Positions 63,752 to 64,000 of a stretch of 64,000 nucleotides of DNA are shown here, piece after piece (the first letter of the stretch is position 1; each line of letters starts with the position of its first letter). Source of the DNA: Corynebacterium sp. HMSC078H07 (GTDB taxonomy: Bacteria; Actinomycetota; Actinomycetes; Mycobacteriales; Mycobacteriaceae); NCBI RefSeq assembly GCF_001812805.1, contig NZ_KV810470.1, positions 40,122-104,121 of the forward strand. The letters are read 5' to 3'. The notes beneath the pieces were generated by a model. It was not told the origin of the DNA, made no database searches, and saw nothing but the letters and a program-made list of their open reading frames with translations. Made by a program: the position numbers and the translations under genes.

Positions 63752-64000
63752 TTAGTCCTCTGCTTCCTGTTCTTGGGTGTCATTCCACGTCACTGCCTGT
63801 GGGAAACGCTCGGCCACGATCTCAAAAATCTCGGCAAAGCTCGCCAGGGAGCTGAGCAAAAAGTGGCCGAGTTGCGTCAAGGACAGGCCTTCTCCGACAG
63901 CCATGGCGCGGTTGGCGCACAACTGGACCTCGGCGCCATCTGATGGCCCTTCTGGACCGTCTGCGACGAAGTAGCTCAACGTTGGCGCAACGCTGGCCCA
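63752..64000 (-). CDS. YbjN-like protein, truncated by window edge
   Basis: The last 82 codons of a gene that continues beyond the right edge: the frame is open to position 64000. The visible part has a strand with VQLCANRAMAVGEGLSLTQLGHFLL and a long C-terminal helix (LASFAEIFEIVAERFPQAV), the same end structure as the neighbouring gene. The TTG at 63979 is an internal codon rather than a start. The two appear to be tandem paralogues with partner-like overlap. Confidence 0.6.
   Translation of the reverse strand, partial: WASVAPTLSYFVADGPEGPSDGAEVQLCANRAMAVGEGLSLTQLGHFLLSSLASFAEIFEIVAERFPQAVTWNDTQEQEAED

Overview
The window reads as ordinary chromosome of a Corynebacterium. Coding density is high with a moderately high GC content. 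Gene order follows the core actinobacterial/corynebacterial pattern (pfkA-gatB; ilvD; leader-ilvB-ilvN-ilvC; serA; leuB; odx; gltX; ltbR/leuCD; gpsA-ddl-DUF3515-thiL-ung-DAK2-recG-rsmD-coaD). At least 25 starts look leaderless: a TAnnnT -10 hexamer lies 6-8 nt before the start codon, as is common in this genus. A species from the C. aurimucosum/striatum side of the genus would fit, but that is inference. I see no insertion sequence, prophage, CRISPR array or rRNA gene.

Layout. 1-20.3 kb: a small membrane protein and a DHA2 drug exporter (divergent), phosphofructokinase, an AspT/SucE-type anion exporter, GatB, a zinc alcohol dehydrogenase, a YkvI-type transporter, the lysE/lysG exporter-regulator pair, a DoxX protein, an autoregulated winged-helix/membrane-protein module, a GT87 mannosyltransferase-like protein, then ilvD and the attenuator-controlled ilvBN-ilvC genes. 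20.3-31 kb: a variable spot with a DUF262 protein and a secreted protein, then serA, leuB, a cNMP/CBS/nucleotidyltransferase sensor with a DnaQ-like exonuclease, oxaloacetate decarboxylase and isochorismate synthase. 30.8-39.8 kb: a seven-gene minus-strand operon encoding an 'anchored-repeat' metal ABC transporter with four membrane-anchored surface proteins, headed by a Fur/Zur-type palindrome. 39.8-44.7 kb: gltX, tRNA-Gln, two identical tRNA-Glu genes bracketing a hydrolase and a second winged-helix/membrane-protein module, and a lipoprotein. 44.7-51.1 kb: a histidine-rich protein, a secreted trypsin-like protease, ltbR/leuCD and two paralogous membrane proteins with Gly/Gln/Tyr-rich tails. 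51.1-64 kb: NUDIX/phosphatase, gpsA, ddl, DUF3515, thiL, ung, DAK2, recG, rsmD, coaD, a TSUP transporter, PPK2 and two YbjN-like genes, the last cut by the window edge.

How it works together. Branched-chain amino acid synthesis is nearly complete here (ilvBN, ilvC, ilvD, leuB, leuCD, ltbR); only leuA and the transaminase are missing. gatB, gltX, tRNA-Gln and tRNA-Glu fit the indirect Glu-tRNAGln route. The most unusual system is the anchored-repeat transporter. All six copies of its extracellular domain keep the same three histidines (GH..., HxH). The copy inside the substrate-binding protein is circularly permuted and sits between two metal-binding histidines. The promoter carries a 33-bp concentric palindrome. 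I infer a zinc (or other divalent metal) capture relay at the cell surface.
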